A stretch of 64,000 nucleotides of DNA from Pollenia angustigena (GCA_930367215.1 OV884059.1:159276511-159340510), one strand, 5' to 3'. Shown: positions 23,866-38,080, numbered from the stretch's first letter. Notes: generated by a model not told the origin, from the sequence alone. A program made the numbers and translations.

Positions 23866-24691
23866 TACACACGCACTATTTTTGTTTGTTTTTATTGTTA
23901 CAAGTGGCGTTGCCACTCGTGTGCGTTTGTATACCAAATTAGGAATATTTTGCAAAGCCCAAATTTTATTAATCTTTTCTTCTTATTTTTATATATACTT
24001 AATAATATGTTGAATATATCTGTTAATACGTTTCATAAATTTTAATAATTATAAGAATTTAGCTAAATTTGTATTAATTATTTAAAAAAAAAAGTGGTGG
24101 AATTTTGGGAATTGCTGTTTTTAAAAACATTTTAGGAAGAAATGTTTGCTAGTGGCAACGCTAATTACTCCAGGAATGAAATGCGTATGTAAGAGTGAAA
24201 CAACGAATGTATGTTAGACAGTTTCATTTTTGAATGGAATGTGTAAAATATGTAAAAAATTCAAGATTAATTTTAAAAGCGAAAGGAATTTTATGAAATT
24301 GTGACGTGCGCCCATTATATTATTTAAAATAAATATAAAAAATTGAAATAAAAATTGACAGTGACAATAAAGAGTGATAAAAAATGATATTTGCCTTGAC
24401 AGAAAGCAAGAATTGAGTGACAATAAAAATAACACAAATACCTATTAAAATATAAAAAAGTGACAATAAGATAGAAAATACCTATTAAGAAATTAAATTA
24501 AATAATAAAAGTATACTTTTTGTGATAAAAGATAACTATGAAAAAAAGACGTTTGCAAAATTGTCTATCATTGGAAAAAAAGACATTTGAGTCCAAAATT
24601 AAAATGTATAGAAGGTTAATAGAAAACGAAGATAGTGCACGAAGTGAAAGATCTAATATACAACCTGTTCCATCAATAAGCTAAAATTCTA

Positions 24692-25269
24692 ATGGAGTGT
24701 AAAGTAGGCATAAAAAAGGCCCAAGAGTACCTCAGCCGCATGACAGGAGAGACTTCTGATCAAGGGCTTGATGAGACCGCCAGCATGCTCCCCTTGCGGA
24801 CCACAACAGCAGTGCAAGAAATAGAGGAGAAGCTAGACTCCGATTACGCTCAGGCCATGGTAACAATCACAATATTTTATATATTTTACTTGCTCAAACA
24901 GTAATTCAACTTCTTTACAGAAGTCCTATATTCATAAAATTAAAGGTGTTTCTTTAGATGTTGGCAGTGTTATTAGTGCATCGTTTGCAGATGATTTGCT
25001 ATATAAATATAATTGGGATGGAAGGTGGGGAAAACTTCCGTTGTCAAATCTTACGCTGCTAAATAAAATTGTAAGAGGTATGTACAGACATTAAATAATT
25101 TTAGTCTTTGAATATTTAACATTTCTGTCTTTTTTTTACTTCATATTTTAGATGTTTTCAGAACCTAGGAGCCGGGGAGTATGAAAAAAGTATAAGAAAA
25201 GCTGTTGAACGTGCCCACCATAGGGTAAAGCAACAAAAATACATAAAAGAAAAAGGGGTTTATAAATAA
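24692..25269 (+). pseudogene. DUF4806 gene copy with exon 3 frameshift, unit 7
   Basis: Exons 1 and 2 are 24692-24859 and 24921-25077. The single-T loss at the start of exon 3 (near 25155) is identical to unit 5 and truncates the product two residues after Phe111. The final codons ggg-gtt-tat-aaa are also as in unit 5. This is a shared, not independent, inactivation. Confidence 0.8.
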
Positions 25270-26629
25270 AATGACGACAATTTTTTTAATTTAAACTAAA
25301 ATAATCAATCTAAAAGAGAGAAAAAATCAAAAAATAAGCGTGACCAATAAATTGGTAAAAGTTTAGCTTTATTTTTAACACTTTTTATTGACTGAACTTT
25401 ATTTGTAAGAAGGTGCTTGTTTAATGTAATTAAGAAACTGTTGAATGATGTTTGATCCAGCAAACGTTTTCGAATGCAAACAAAACATAATTAATTTAAA
25501 AAATTTAGTTAAAAAAAAAAATATTTATTTATTTAAGTTATTTTGGAAACCAAAAAAATATTGAATTTTATTTTAAATAAAGACAAAAATTTGTATGAGA
25601 ATTGAATGAGATGTTTTATTTTAATAGTGTTTTATTAAAACTAAAAAATACGTCAACAGTGACGAATATATGAATCAGTACTGACTAGTCAGCTGTGGCC
25701 GGTATATGCGTCAGTACTGACTAGTCAGCTGTGTCCGGTTTTTGAGCACTCAATAATCTTGAGCAACCTACATATAGTTGTCGATATGAAAAGCAATGAA
25801 TGGGCGCCTAAATATATTCCAGCCAATGGACCATACGCATTCCGAAAAAGTACAAAAAGTACCAATTTGATCCATTTTTTACCCCTTAAAAAGTGCCGTA
25901 TATTTTGAACTTTTTATACCAAATGCAACGAAGTACTAAAAGTACGAGCTTTGACTCATTTTATTCCCCCAGAAAGTACTCTGTACGTTAATTTAGGTTA
26001 TGTTTTATATGAATACCAAATTTTTCGAAGAGATAAAAAGTAACAGTTTTATCCCAATTTTATCCATTAAAAAATACCGTATATTTTGATCTCGACCATA
26101 TGCAATCTGTATACCAAATTTATCCAAAAGAGAAAAAGTATCAAAAGTAAAACATTTTTCGTTTTAACCTCTTAAAATATACCCCACTTAAATCTGGACA
26201 ATATCTCTAGCCAAATTTTTTGAAAATAAGAAAGTACCAAAACTAAAAGAGAAAAAGTGTTAAAAGTTGCCAAAAAAAGAAGCAACATTTCTTAAACATA
26301 TATATACAAGGTAGATCAAAAAAGACCTACCCCCACCCATGTTTTATTTTGTAACTAGCTTTTACCCGTGACGTCGTTCACTTTAAGATTTAAAGAAATG
26401 GGGTTATCCAGTAAAATATTTACAGAAAATTTATTTTGTTTTCTACGTCATTACTTATTTTATGTTAAAATATGTCTATAAACAACATTTTAAGATTTGT
26501 TATATTCCGCTAATATAATGGGTGATTTTTTAGCTATTATCTTTTTGGAAGCACTGGTTTAAACAGCTGACGCACGTTTCGTGTTTTGTTTCACTGTCAA
26601 ACATCTTCAGTTTGGTCTATAATTTAACC

Positions 26630-27457
26630 ATGAATCGTCTTACAAACGAACAACGCTTGCAAATTATTGAATTTTATTATCAAAATGCGTGCTCTGTTAA
26701 GAAAATTCATCGCGCGCTTCTTGTGTTCAGCGACGAAGCTCATTTTTGGCTCAATGGGTAAGTTAATAAGCCGAATTGTCGATTTTGGAGTGAAGATCAG
26801 CCAGAAGCATTGCAAGAGCTATTTATGCATCGAGAAAAAGTCACAGTTTGGTGCGGTTTATGGGTTGGTGGCATCATTGGACCGTTCCAAGATGATGCGA
26901 ATCGTAACGTAACTGTGAATGGTGAGCGCTACCGTGAGATGATATCCAACTTTTTTTTGCCCAAAATGCAAGAGCTTGTTGACTTGCACGACATGTGGTT
27001 TCAACAAGACGGTGCCACATGCCACACAGCACGCTTAACAATGGACTTATTGAGAGGCGAGTTCGGTGAACATTTTATTTCACGTTCGGGACCGGTCAAT
27101 TGGCCGCCTAGATCGTGCGATTTAACGTCTTTAGACTATTTTTTGTGCGGCTACGTTAAAGCTCATGTCTATACACACATGCCCGCTTCAATTGACGCAT
27201 TGGAAGAAAACATTGAAGCATTTATTCGTGAGATACCGGCCGAAATGTTGGAAACAGAATGCCAACATTGGACTAAGCGGATGGACCATTTGAGGCGCAA
27301 TCACGGTCAACATTTGCATGAAATAATCTTCAAACATTTAATTATATGGACCGTACTATCGATTCAAATAAAGATTTCATGCATTTTTCTGAATTTTATG
27401 AGTTTTTTTTACAACTTTCCAATAGCTCCCCTACAAGAAATGGATGACCGAAACTAA
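26630..27457 (+). pseudogene. Mariner-type transposase relic, unit 8
   Basis: TAA is at 26759-26761. Relative to consensus it has Ala-to-Val in the WCGLWAGG motif (ttatgggttggtgg, 26862) and tttccaatag instead of tttcctatag at the broken right end (27416). Confidence 0.9.
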
Positions 27458-28283
27458 TACACACGCACTATTTTTGTTTGTTTTTATTGTTACAAGTGGC
27501 GTTGCCACTCGTGTGCGTTTGTATACCAAATTAGGAATATTTTGCAAAGCCTAAATTTTATTAATCTTTTCTTCTTATTTTTATATATACTTAATAATAT
27601 GTTGAATATATCTGTTAATACGTTTCATAAATTTTAATAATTATAAGAATTTAGCTAAATTTGTATTAATTATTTAAAAAAAAAGTGGTGGAATTTTGGG
27701 AATTGCTGTTGTTAAAAACATTTTAGGAAGAAATGTTTGCTAGTGGCAACGCTAATTACTCCAGGAATGAAATGCGTATGTAAGAGTGAAACAACGAATG
27801 TATGTTAGACAGTTTCATTTTTGAATGGAATGTGTAAAATATGTAAAAAATTCAAGATTAATTTTAAAAGCGAAAGGAATTTTATGAAATTGTGACGTGC
27901 GCCCATTATATTATTTAAAATAAATATAAAAAAAGTGAAATAAAAATTGACAGTGACAATAAAGAGTGATAAAAAATAATATTTGCCTTGACAGAAAGCA
28001 AGAATTGAGTGACAATAAAAATAACACAAATACCTATTAAAATATAAAAAAGTGACAATAAGATAGAAAATACCTATTAAGAAATTAAATTAAATAATAA
28101 AAGTATACTTTTTGTGATAAAAGATAACTATGAAAAAAAGACGTTTGCAAAATTGTCTATCATTGGAAAAAAAGACATTTGAGTCCAAAATTAAAATGTA
28201 TAGAAGGTTAATAGAAAACGAAGATAGTGCACGAAGTGAAAGATCTAATATACAACCTGTTCCATCAATAAGCTAAAATTCTA

Positions 28284-28864
28284 ATGGAGTGTAAAGTAGG
28301 CATAAAAAAAGCCCAAGAGTACCTCAGCCGCATGACAGGAGAGACTTCTGATCAAGGGCTTGATGAGACCGCCAGCATGCTCCCCTTGCGGACCACAACA
28401 GCAGTGCAAGAAATAGAGGAGAAGCTAGACTCCGATTACGCTCAGGCCATGGTAACAATCACAATATTTTATATATTTTACTTGCTCAAACAGTAATTCA
28501 ACTTCTTTACAGAAGTCCTATATTCATAAAATTAAAGGTGTTTCTTTAGATGTTGGCAGTGTTATTAGTGCATCGTTTGCAGATGATTTGCTATATAAAT
28601 ATAATTGGGATGGAAGGTGGGGAAAACTTCCGTTGTCAAATCTCACGCTGCTAAATAAAATTGTAAGAGGTATGTACAGACATTAAATAATTTTAGTCTT
28701 TGAATATTTAACATTTCTGTCTTTTTTTTTTACTTCATATTTTAGATGTTTTTCAGAACCTAGGAGCCGGGGAGTATGAAAAAAGTATAAGAAAAGCGGT
28801 TGAACGTGCCCACCATAGGGTAAAGCAACAAAAATACATAAAAGAAAAAGGGGTTAATAAATAA
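28284..28864 (+). CDS. DUF4806-domain protein, three exons, unit 8
   Basis: Exons are 28284-28451, 28513-28669 and 28746-28864. Intron 2 is 76 bp because the poly-T tract has one extra T. Coding sequence and splice sites are intact and match the consensus. Confidence 0.8.
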
Positions 28865-30270
28865 AATGACGACAATTTTTTTAATTTAAACTAAAATAAT
28901 CAATCTAAAAGAGAAAAAAAATCAAAAAATAAGCGTGACCAATAAATTGGTAAAAGTTTAGCTTTATTTTTAACACTTTTTATTGACTGAACTTTATTTG
29001 TAAGAAGGTGCTTGTTTAATGTAATTAAGAAACTGTTGAATGATGTTTGATCCAGCAAACGTTTTCGAATGCAAACAAAACATAATTAATTTAAAAAATT
29101 TAGTTAAAAAAAAAAAATATTTATTTAAGTTATTTTGGAAACCAAAAAATATTGAATTTTATTTTAAATAAAGACAAAAATTTGTATGAGAATTGAATGA
29201 GATGTTTTATTTTAATAGTGTTTTATTAAAACTAAAAAATACGTCAACAGTGACGAATAAATGAATCAGTACTGACTAGTCAGCTGTGGCCGGTATATGC
29301 GTCAGTACTGACCAGTCAGTACTGACTGGTCAGCTGTGTCCGTTATATGCATCAGTACTGACTAGTCAGCTGTGTCCGGTTTTTGAGCACTCAATAATCT
29401 TGAGCAACCTACATATAGTTGTCGATATGAAAAGCAATGAATGGGCGCCTAAATATATTCCAGCCAATGGACCATACGCATTCCGAAAAAGTACAAAAAG
29501 TACCAATTTGATCCATTTTTTACCCCTTAAAAAGTGCCGTATATTTTGAACTTTTTATACCAAATGCAACGAAGTACTAAAAGTACGAGCTTTGACTCAT
29601 TTTATTCCCCCAGAAAGTACTCTGTACGTTAATTTAGGTTATGTTTTATATGAATACCAAATTTTTCGAAGAGATAAAAAGTAACAGTTTTATCCCAATT
29701 TTATCCATTAAAAAATACCGTATATTTTGATCTCGACCATATGCAATCTGTATACCAAATTTATCCAAAAGAGAAAAAGTATCAAAAGTAAAACATTTTT
29801 CGTTTTAACCTCTTAAAATATACCCCACTTAAATCTGGACAATATCTCTAGCCAAATTTTTTGAAAATAAGAAAGTACCAAAACTAAAAGAGAAAAAGTG
29901 TTAAAAGTTGCCAAAAAAAGAAGCAACATTTCTTAAAAATATATATACAAGGTAGATCAAAAAAGACCTACCCCCACCCATGTTTTATTTTGTAACTAGC
30001 TTTTACCCGTGACGTCGTTCACTTTAAGATTTAAAGAAATGGGGTTATCCAGTAAAATATTTACAGAAAATTTATTTTGTTTTCTACGTCATTACTTATT
30101 TTATGTTAAAATATGTCTATAAACAACATTTTAAGAATTGTTATATTCCGCTAATATAATGGGTGATTTTTTAGCTATTATCTTTTTGGCAGCACTGGTT
30201 TAAACAGCTGACGCACGTTTCGTGTTTTGTTTCACTGTCAAACATCTTCAGTTTGGTCTATAATTTAACC

Positions 30271-31097
30271 ATGAATCGTCTTACAAACGAACAACGCTTG
30301 CAAATTATTGAATTTTATTATCAAAATGCGTGCTCTGTTAAGAAAATTCATCGCGCGCTTCTTGTGTTCAGCGACGAAGCTCATTTTTGGCTCAATGGGT
30401 AAGTTAATAAGCCGAATTGTCGATTTTGGAGTGAAGATCAGCCAGAAGCATTGCAAGAGCTATTTATGCATCGAGAAAAAGTCACAGTTTGGTGCGGTTT
30501 ATGGGCTGGTGGCATCATTGGACCGTTCCAAGATGATGCGAATCGTAACGTAACTGTGAATGGTGAGCGCTACCGTGAGATGATATCCAACTTTTTTTGC
30601 CCAAAATGCAAGAGCTTGTTGACTTGCACGACATGTGGTTTCAACAAGACGGTGCCACATGCCACACAGCACGCTTAACAATGGACTTATTGAGAGGCGA
30701 GTTCGGTGAACATTTTATTTCACGTTCGGGACCGGTCAATTGGCCGCCTAGATCGTGCGATTTAACGTCTTTAGACTATTTTTTGTGCGGCTACGTTAAA
30801 GCTCATGTCTATACACACATGCCCGCTTCAATTGACGCATTGGAAGAAAACATTGAAGCATTTATTCGTGAGATACCGGCCGAAATGTTGGAAACAGAAT
30901 GCCAACATTGGACTAAGCGGATGGACCATTTGAGGCGCAATCACGGTCAACATTTGCATGAAATAATCTTCAAACATTTAATTATATGGACCGTACTATC
31001 GATTCAAATAAAGATTTCATGAATTTTTCTGAATTTTATGAGTTTTTTTTACAACTTTCCTATAGCTCCCCTACAAGAAATGGATGACCGAAACTAA
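30271..31097 (+). pseudogene. Mariner-type transposase relic, unit 9, with extra frameshift
   Basis: In addition to TAA at 30400-30402, one T is missing from the run in aactttttttgccc (about 30590-30597). This shifts the frame between SNFF and LPKMQEL, giving a doubly dead copy. tcatgaatttttctg replaces tcatgcatttttctg near 31018. Confidence 0.9.
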
Positions 31098-31924
31098 TAC
31101 ACACACACTATTTTTTTTTTGTTTTTATTGTTACAAGTGGCGTTGCCACTCGTGTGAGTTTGTATACCAAATTAGGAATATTTTGCAAAGCCCAAATTTT
31201 ATTAATCTTTTCTTCTTATTTTTATATATACTTAATAATATGTTGAATATATCTGTTAATACGTTTCATAAATTTTAATAATTATAAGAATTTAGCTAAA
31301 TTTGTATTAATTATTTAAAAAAAAAGTGGTGGAATTTTGGGAATTGCTGTTGTTAAAAACATTTTAGGAAGAAATGTTTGCTAGTGGCAACGCTAATTAC
31401 TCCAGGAATGAAATGCGTATGTAAGAGTGAAACAACGAATGTATGTTAGACAGTTTCATTTTTGAATGGAATGTGTAAAATATGTAAAAAATTCAAGATT
31501 AATTTTAAAAGCGAAAGGAATTTTATGAAATTGTGACGTGCGCCCATTATATTATTTAAAATAAATATAAAAAAAGTGAAATAAAAATTGACAGTGACAA
31601 TAAAGAGTGATAAAAAATAATATTTGCCTTGACAGAAAGCAAGAATTGAGTGACAATAAAAATAACACAAATACCTATTAATATATAAAAAAGTGACAAT
31701 AAGATAGAAAATACCTATTAAGAAATTAAATTAAATAATAAAAGTATACTTTTTGTGATAAAAGATAACTATGAAAAAAAGACGTTTGCAAAATTGTCTA
31801 TCATTGGAAAAAAAGACATTTGAGTCCAAAATTAAAATGTATAGAAGGTTAATAGAAAACGAAGATAGTGCACGAAGTGAAAGATCTAATATACAACCAG
31901 TTCCATCAATAAGCTAAAATTCTA

Positions 31925-32503
31925 ATGGAGTGTAAAGTAGGCATAAAAAAAGCCCAAGAGTACCTCAGCCGCATGACAGGAGAGACTTCTGATCAAGGGC
32001 TTGATGAGACCGCCAGCATGCTCCCCTTGCGGACCACAACAGCAGTGCAAGAAATAGAGGAGAAGCTAGACTCCGATTACGCTCAGGCCATGGTAACAAT
32101 CACAATATTTTATATATTTTACTTGCTCAAACAGTAATTCAACTTCTTTACAGAAGTCCTATATTCATAAAATTAAAGGTGTTTCTTTAGATGTTGGCAG
32201 TGTTATTAGTGCTCGTTTGCAGATGATTTGCTATATAAATATAATTGGGATGGAAGGTGGGGAAAACTTCCGTTGTCAAATCTCACGCTGCTAAATAAAA
32301 TTGTAAGAGGTATGTACAGACATTAAATAATTTTAGTCTTTGAATATTTAACATTTCTGTCTTTTTTTTTACTTCATATTTTAGATGTTTTTCAGAACCT
32401 AGGAGCCGGGGAGTATGAAAAAAGTATAAGAAAAGCGGTTGAACGTGCCCACCATAGGGTAAAGCAACAAAAATACATAAAAGAAAAAGGGGTTAATAAA
32501 TAA
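31925..32503 (+). pseudogene. DUF4806 gene copy with exon 2 frameshift, unit 9
   Basis: Exon 1 (31925-32092) is intact. In exon 2 one base is lost (gtgctcg instead of gtgcatcg near 32211), shifting the frame after Ser75 and reaching TAA about 27 codons later. The NWDGRWGK core is therefore lost. The lesion is private: unit 11, which shares other markers with this unit, does not have it. Confidence 0.8.
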
Positions 32504-32659
32504 AATGACGACAATTTTTTTAATTTAAACTAAAATAATCAATCTAAAAGAGAAAAAAAATCAAAAAATAAGCGTGACCAATAAATTGGTAAAAGTTTAG
32601 CTTTATATTTAACACTTTTTATTGACTGAACTTTATTTGTAAGAAGGTATTTTGTATTT

Positions 32660-33030
32660 CGGGACCGGTCAATTGGCCGCCTAGATCGTGCGATTTAACG
32701 TCTTTAGACTATTTTTTGTGCGGCTACGTTAAAGCTCATGTCTATACACACATGCCCGCTTCAATTGACGCATTGGAAGAAAACATTGAAGCATTTATTC
32801 GTGAGATACCGGCCGAAATGTTGGAAACAGAATGCCAACATTGGACTAAGCGGATGGACCATTTGAGGCGCAATCACGGTCAACATTTGCATGAAATAAT
32901 CTTCAAACATTTAATTATATGGACCGTACTATCGATTCAAATAAAGATTTCATGCATTTTTCTGAATTTTATGAGTTTTTTTTACAACTTTCCTATAGCT
33001 CCCCTACAAGAAATGGATGACCGAAACTAA
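32660..33030 (+). pseudogene. Transposase C-terminal fragment, unit 10
   Basis: Only the part from GPVNWPPRSCDLTSLDYFL onward remains, including the third catalytic Asp. The DNA-binding domain, the first two Asp blocks and the left terminus were removed by the large deletion of this unit. Confidence 0.9.
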
Positions 33031-33856
33031 TACACACGCACTATTTTTGTTTGTTTTTATTGTTACAAGTGGCGTTGCCACTCGTGTGCGTTTGTATACC
33101 AAATTAGGAATATTTTGCAAAGCCCAAATTTTATTAATCTTTTCTTCTTATTTTTATATATACTTAATAATATGTTGAATATATCTGTTAATACGTTTCA
33201 TAAATTTTAATAATTATAAGAATTTAGCTAAATTTGTATTAATTATTTAAAAAAAAAGTGGTGGAATTTTGGGAATTGCTGTTGTTAAAAACATTTTAGG
33301 AAGAAATGTTTGCTAGTGGCAACGCTAATTACTCCAGGAATGAAATGCGTATGTAAGTGTGAAACAACGAATGTATGTTAGACAGTTTCATTTTTGAATG
33401 GAATGTGTAAAATATGTAAAAAATTCAAGATTAATTTTAAAAGCGAAAGGAATTTTATGAAATTGTGACGTGCGCCCATTATATTATTTAAAATAAATAT
33501 AAAAAAAGTGAAATAAAAATTGACAGTGACAATAAAGAGTGATAAAAAATAATATTTGCCTTGACAGAAAGCAAGAATTGAGTGACAATAAAAATAACAC
33601 AAATACCTATTAAAATATAAAAAAGTGACAATAAGATAGAAAATACCTATTAAGAAATTAAATTAAATAATAAAAGTATACTTTTTGTGATAAAAGATAA
33701 CTATGAAAAAAAGACGTTTGCAAAATTGTCTATCATTGGAAAAAAAGACATTTGAGTCCAAAATTAAAATGTATAGAAGGTTAATAGAAAACGAAGATAG
33801 TGCACGAAGTGAAAGATCTAATATACAACATGTTCCATCAATAAGCTAAAATTCTA

Positions 33857-34436
33857 ATGGAGTGTAAAGTAGGCATAAAAAAAGCCCAAGAGTACCTCAG
33901 CCGCATGACAGGAGAGACTTCTGATCAAGGGCTTGATGAGACCGCCAGCATGCTCCCCTTGCGGACCACAACAGCAGTGCAAGAAATAGAGGAGAAGCTA
34001 GACTCCGATTACGCTCAGGCCATGGTAACAATCACAATATTTTATATATTTTACTTGCTCAAACAGTAATTCAACTTCTTTACAGAAGTCCTATATTCAT
34101 AAAATTAAAGGTGTTTCTTTAGATGTTGGCAGTGTTATTAGTGCATCGTTTGCAGATGATTTGCTATATAAATATAATTGGGATGGAAGGTGGGGAAAAC
34201 TTCCGTTGTCAAATCTCACGCTGCTAAATAAAATTGTAAGAGGTATGTACAGACATTAAATAATTTTAGTCTTTGAATATTTAACATTTCTGTCTTTTTT
34301 TTTACTTCATATTTTAGATGTTTTTCAGAACCTAGGAGCCGGGGAGTATGAAAAAAGTATAAGAAAAGCGGTTGAACGTGCCCACCATAGGGTAAAGCAA
34401 CAAAAATACATAAAAGAAAAAGGGGTTAATAAATAA
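33857..34436 (+). CDS. DUF4806-domain protein, three exons, unit 10
   Basis: Exons are 33857-34024, 34086-34242 and 34318-34436. The gene is complete and in frame although its unit has lost about half of the other sequence. The upstream frame has caacatgttcc, shared with unit 6. Confidence 0.8.
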
Positions 34437-35846
34437 AATGACGACAATTTTTTTAATTTAAACTAAAATAATCAATCTAAAAGAGAAAAAAAATCAAAAA
34501 ATAAGCGTGACCAATAAATTGGTAAAAGTTTAGCTTTATTTTTAACACTTTTTATTGACTGAACTTTATTTGTAAGAAGGTGCTTGTTTAATGTAATTAA
34601 GAAACTGTTGAATGATGTTTGATCCAGCAAACGTTTTCGAATGCAAACAAAACATAATTAATTTAAAAAATTTAGTTAAAAAAAAAAATATTTATTTATT
34701 TAAGTTATTTTGGAAACCAAAAAAATATTGAATTTTATTTTAAATAAAGACAAAAATTTGTATGAGAATTGAATGAGATGTTTTATTTTAATAGTGTTTT
34801 ATTAAAACTAAAAAATACGTCAACAGTGACGAATATATGAATCAGTACTGACTAGTCAGCTGTGGCCGGTATATGCGTCAGTACTGACCATTCAGTACTG
34901 ACTGGTCAGCTGTGTCCGTTATATGCATCAGTACTGACTAGTCAGCTGTGTCCGGTTTTTGAGCACTCAATAATCTTGAGCAACCTACATATAGTTGTCG
35001 ATATGAAAAGCCATGAATGGGCGCCTAAATATATTCCAGCCAATGGACCATACGCATTCCGAAAAAGTACAAAAAGTACCAATTTGATCCATTTTTTACC
35101 CCTTAAAAAGTGCCGTATATTTTGTACTTTTTATACCAAATGCAACGAAGTACTAAAAGTACGAGCTTTGACTCATTTTATTCCCCCAGAAAGTACTCTG
35201 TACGTTAATTTAGGTTATGTTTTATATGAATACCAAATTTTTCGAAGAGATAAAAAGTAACAGTTTTATCCCAATTTTATCCATTAAAAAATACCGTATA
35301 TTTTGATCTCGACCATATGCAATCTGTATACCAAATTTATCCAAAAGAGAAAAAGTATCAAAAGTAAAACATTTTTCGTTTTAACCTCTTAAAATATACC
35401 CCACTTAAATCTGGACAATATCTCTAGCCAAATTTTTTGAAAATAAGAAAGTACCAAAACTAAAAGAGAAAAAGTGTTAAAAGTTGCCAAAAAAAGAAGC
35501 AACATTTCTTAAAAATATATATACAAGGTAGATCAAAAAAGACCTACCCCCACCCATGTTTTATTTTGTAACTTGCTTTTACCCGTGACGTCGTTCACTT
35601 TAAGATTTAAAGAAATGGGGTTATCCAGTAAAATATTTACAGAAAATTTATTTTGTTTTCTACGTCATTACTTATTTTATGTTAAAATATGTCTATAAAC
35701 AACATTTTAAGATTTGTTATATTCCGCTAATATAATGGGTGATTTTTTAGCTATTATCTTTTTGGCAGCACTGGTTTAAACAGCTGACGCACGTTTCGTG
35801 TTTTGTTTCACTGTCAAACATCTTCAGTTTGGTCTATAATTTAACC

Positions 35847-36674
35847 ATGAATCGTCTTACAAACGAACAACGCTTGCAAATTATTGAATTTTATTATCAA
35901 AATGCGTGCTCTGTTAAGAAAATTCATCGCGCGCTTCTTGTGTTCAGCGACGAAGCTCATTTTTGGCTCAATGGGTAAGTTAATAAGCCGAATTGTCGAT
36001 TTTGGAGTGAAGATCAGCCAGAAGCATTGCAAGAGCTATTTATGCATCGAGAAAAAGTCACAGTTTGGTGCGGTTTATGGGCTGGTGGCATCATTGGACC
36101 GTTCCAAGATGATGCGAATCGTAACGTAACTGTGAATGGTGAGCGCTACCGTGAGATGATATCCAACTTTTTTTTGCCCAAAATGCAAGAGCTTGTTGAC
36201 TTGCACGACATGTGGTTTCAACAAGACGGTGCCACATGCCACACAGCACGCTTAACAATGGACTTATTGAGAGGCGAGTTCGGTGAACATTTTATTTCAC
36301 GTTCGGGACCGGTCAATTGGCCGCCTAGATCGTGCGATTTAACGTCTTTAGACTATTTTTTGTGCGGCTACGTTAAAGCTCATGTCTATACACACATGCC
36401 CGCTTCAATTGACGCATTGGAAGAAAACATTGAAGCATTTATTCGTGAGATACCGGCCGAAATGTTGGAAACAGAATGCCAACATTGGACTAAGCGGATG
36501 GACCATTTGAGGCGCAATCACGGTCAACATTTGCATGAAATAATCTTCAAACATTTAATTATATGGACCGTACTATCGATTCAAATAAAGATTTCATGCA
36601 TTTTTCTGAATTTTATGAGTTTTTTTTACAACTTTCCTATAGCTCCCCTACAAGAAATGGATGACCGAAACTAA
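35847..36674 (+). pseudogene. Mariner-type transposase relic, unit 11
   Basis: Consensus form, with TAA at 35976-35978 and open frame to 36674. It does not carry the extra one-T frameshift of unit 9, which limits how far the unit 9/unit 11 duplication extends towards the 5' side. Confidence 0.9.
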
Positions 36675-37500
36675 TACACACGCACTATTTTTGTTTGTTT
36701 TTATTGTTACAAGTGGCGTTGCCACTCGTGTGCGTTTGTATACCAAATTAGGAATATTTTGCAAAGCCCAAATTTTATTAATCTTTTCTTCTTATTTTTA
36801 TATATACTTAATAATATGTTGAATATATCTGTTAATACGTTTCATAAATTTTAATAATTATAAGAATTTAGCTAAATTTGTATTAATTATTTAAAAAAAA
36901 AGTGGTGGAATTTTGGGAATTGCTGTTGTTAAAAACATTTTAGGAAGAAATGTTTGCTAGTGGCAACGCTAATTACTCCAGGAATGAAATGCGTATGTAA
37001 GAGTGAAACAACGAATGTATGTTAGACAGTTTCATTTTTAAATGGAATGTGTAAAATATGTAAAAAATTCAAGATTAATTTTAAAAGCGAAAGGAATTTT
37101 ATGAAATTGTGACGTGCGCCCATTATATTATTTAAAATAAATATAAAAAAAGTGAAATAAAAATTGACAGTGACAATAAAGAGTGATAAAAAATAATATT
37201 TGCCTTGACAGAAAGCAAGAATTGAGTGACAATAAAAATAACACAAATACCTATTAATATATAAAAAAGTGACAATAAGATAGAAAATACCTATTAAGAA
37301 ATTAAATTAAATAATAAAAGTATACTTTTTGTGATAAAAGATAACTATGAAAAAAAGACGTTTGCAAAATTGTCTATCATTGGAAAAAAAGACATTTGAG
37401 TCCAAAATTAAAATGTATAGAAGGTTAATAGAAAACGAAGATAGTGCACGAAGTGAAAGATCTAATATACAACCAGTTCCATCAATAAGCTAAAATTCTA

Positions 37501-38080
37501 ATGGAGTGTAAAGTAGGCATAAAAAAAGCCCAAGAGTACCTCAGCCGCATGACAGGAGAGACTTCTGATCAAGGGCTTGATGAGACCGCCAGCATGCTCC
37601 CCTTGCGGACCACAACAGCAGTGCAAGAAATAGAGGAGAAGCTAGACTCCGATTACGCTCAGGCCATGGTAACAATCACAATATTTTATATATTTTACTT
37701 GCTCAAACAGTAATTCAACTTCTTTACAGAAGTCCTATATTCATAAAATTAAAGGTGTTTCTTTAGATGTTGGCAGTGTTATTAGTGCATCGTTTGCAGA
37801 TGATTTGCTATATAAATATAATTGGGATGGAAGGTGGGGAAAACTTCCGTTGTCAAATCTCACGCTGCTAAATAAAATTGTAAGAGGTATGTACAGACAT
37901 TAAATAATTTTAGTCTTTGAATATTTAACATTTCTGTCTTTTTTTTTACTTCATATTTTAGATGTTTTTCAGAACCTAGGAGCCGGGGAGTATGAAAAAA
38001 GTATAAGAAAAGCGGTTGAACGTGCCCACCATAGGGTAAAGCAACAAAAATACATAAAAGAAAAAGGGGTTAATAAATAA
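37501..38080 (+). CDS. DUF4806-domain protein, three exons, unit 11
   Basis: Exons are 37501-37668, 37730-37886 and 37962-38080; the frame and introns are intact. It shows the intact state of the copy whose sister in unit 9 is frameshifted. Confidence 0.8.

Larger units (their letters stand above)
21717..25333 (+). repeat. Array unit 7 (3617 bp)
   Basis: Full layout with a contracted palindromic region: tatgcgtcagtactg is followed directly by tgtccgttatatgcatgag near 22102. The 3' third matches unit 5 variant by variant. ataaaagcaaaaa near 21961 replaces ataaagacaaaaa. Confidence 0.95.
25334..28928 (+). repeat. Array unit 8 (3595 bp)
   Basis: Near full length, with only two copies of the palindromic motif (25674-25739). 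It shares attttgaacttttt and cttaaacatatatatac with unit 6. ggaagcactgg replaces ggcagcactgg in the mariner left region (26547). Confidence 0.95.
28929..32567 (+). repeat. Array unit 9 (3639 bp)
   Basis: Full layout. Its 5' side shares attttgaacttttt with units 6 and 8. Its 3' side shares tattaatatataaaaaag (31676) and caaccagttcc with unit 11. Private changes include a shortened ttatttaag stretch (29119) and a T-rich run near 31108. Confidence 0.95.
32568..34500 (+). repeat. Array unit 10 (1933 bp), large internal deletion
   Basis: About 1.7 kb are missing. After gtaagaaggt (32640-32649) the sequence runs through a filler attttgtattt into cgggaccggtcaattgg of the transposase (32660). The palindromes, GTAC-rich segment and 5' two thirds of the mariner relic are absent. 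The same junction and the variant tttatatttaacac occur in unit 12. Confidence 0.95.
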
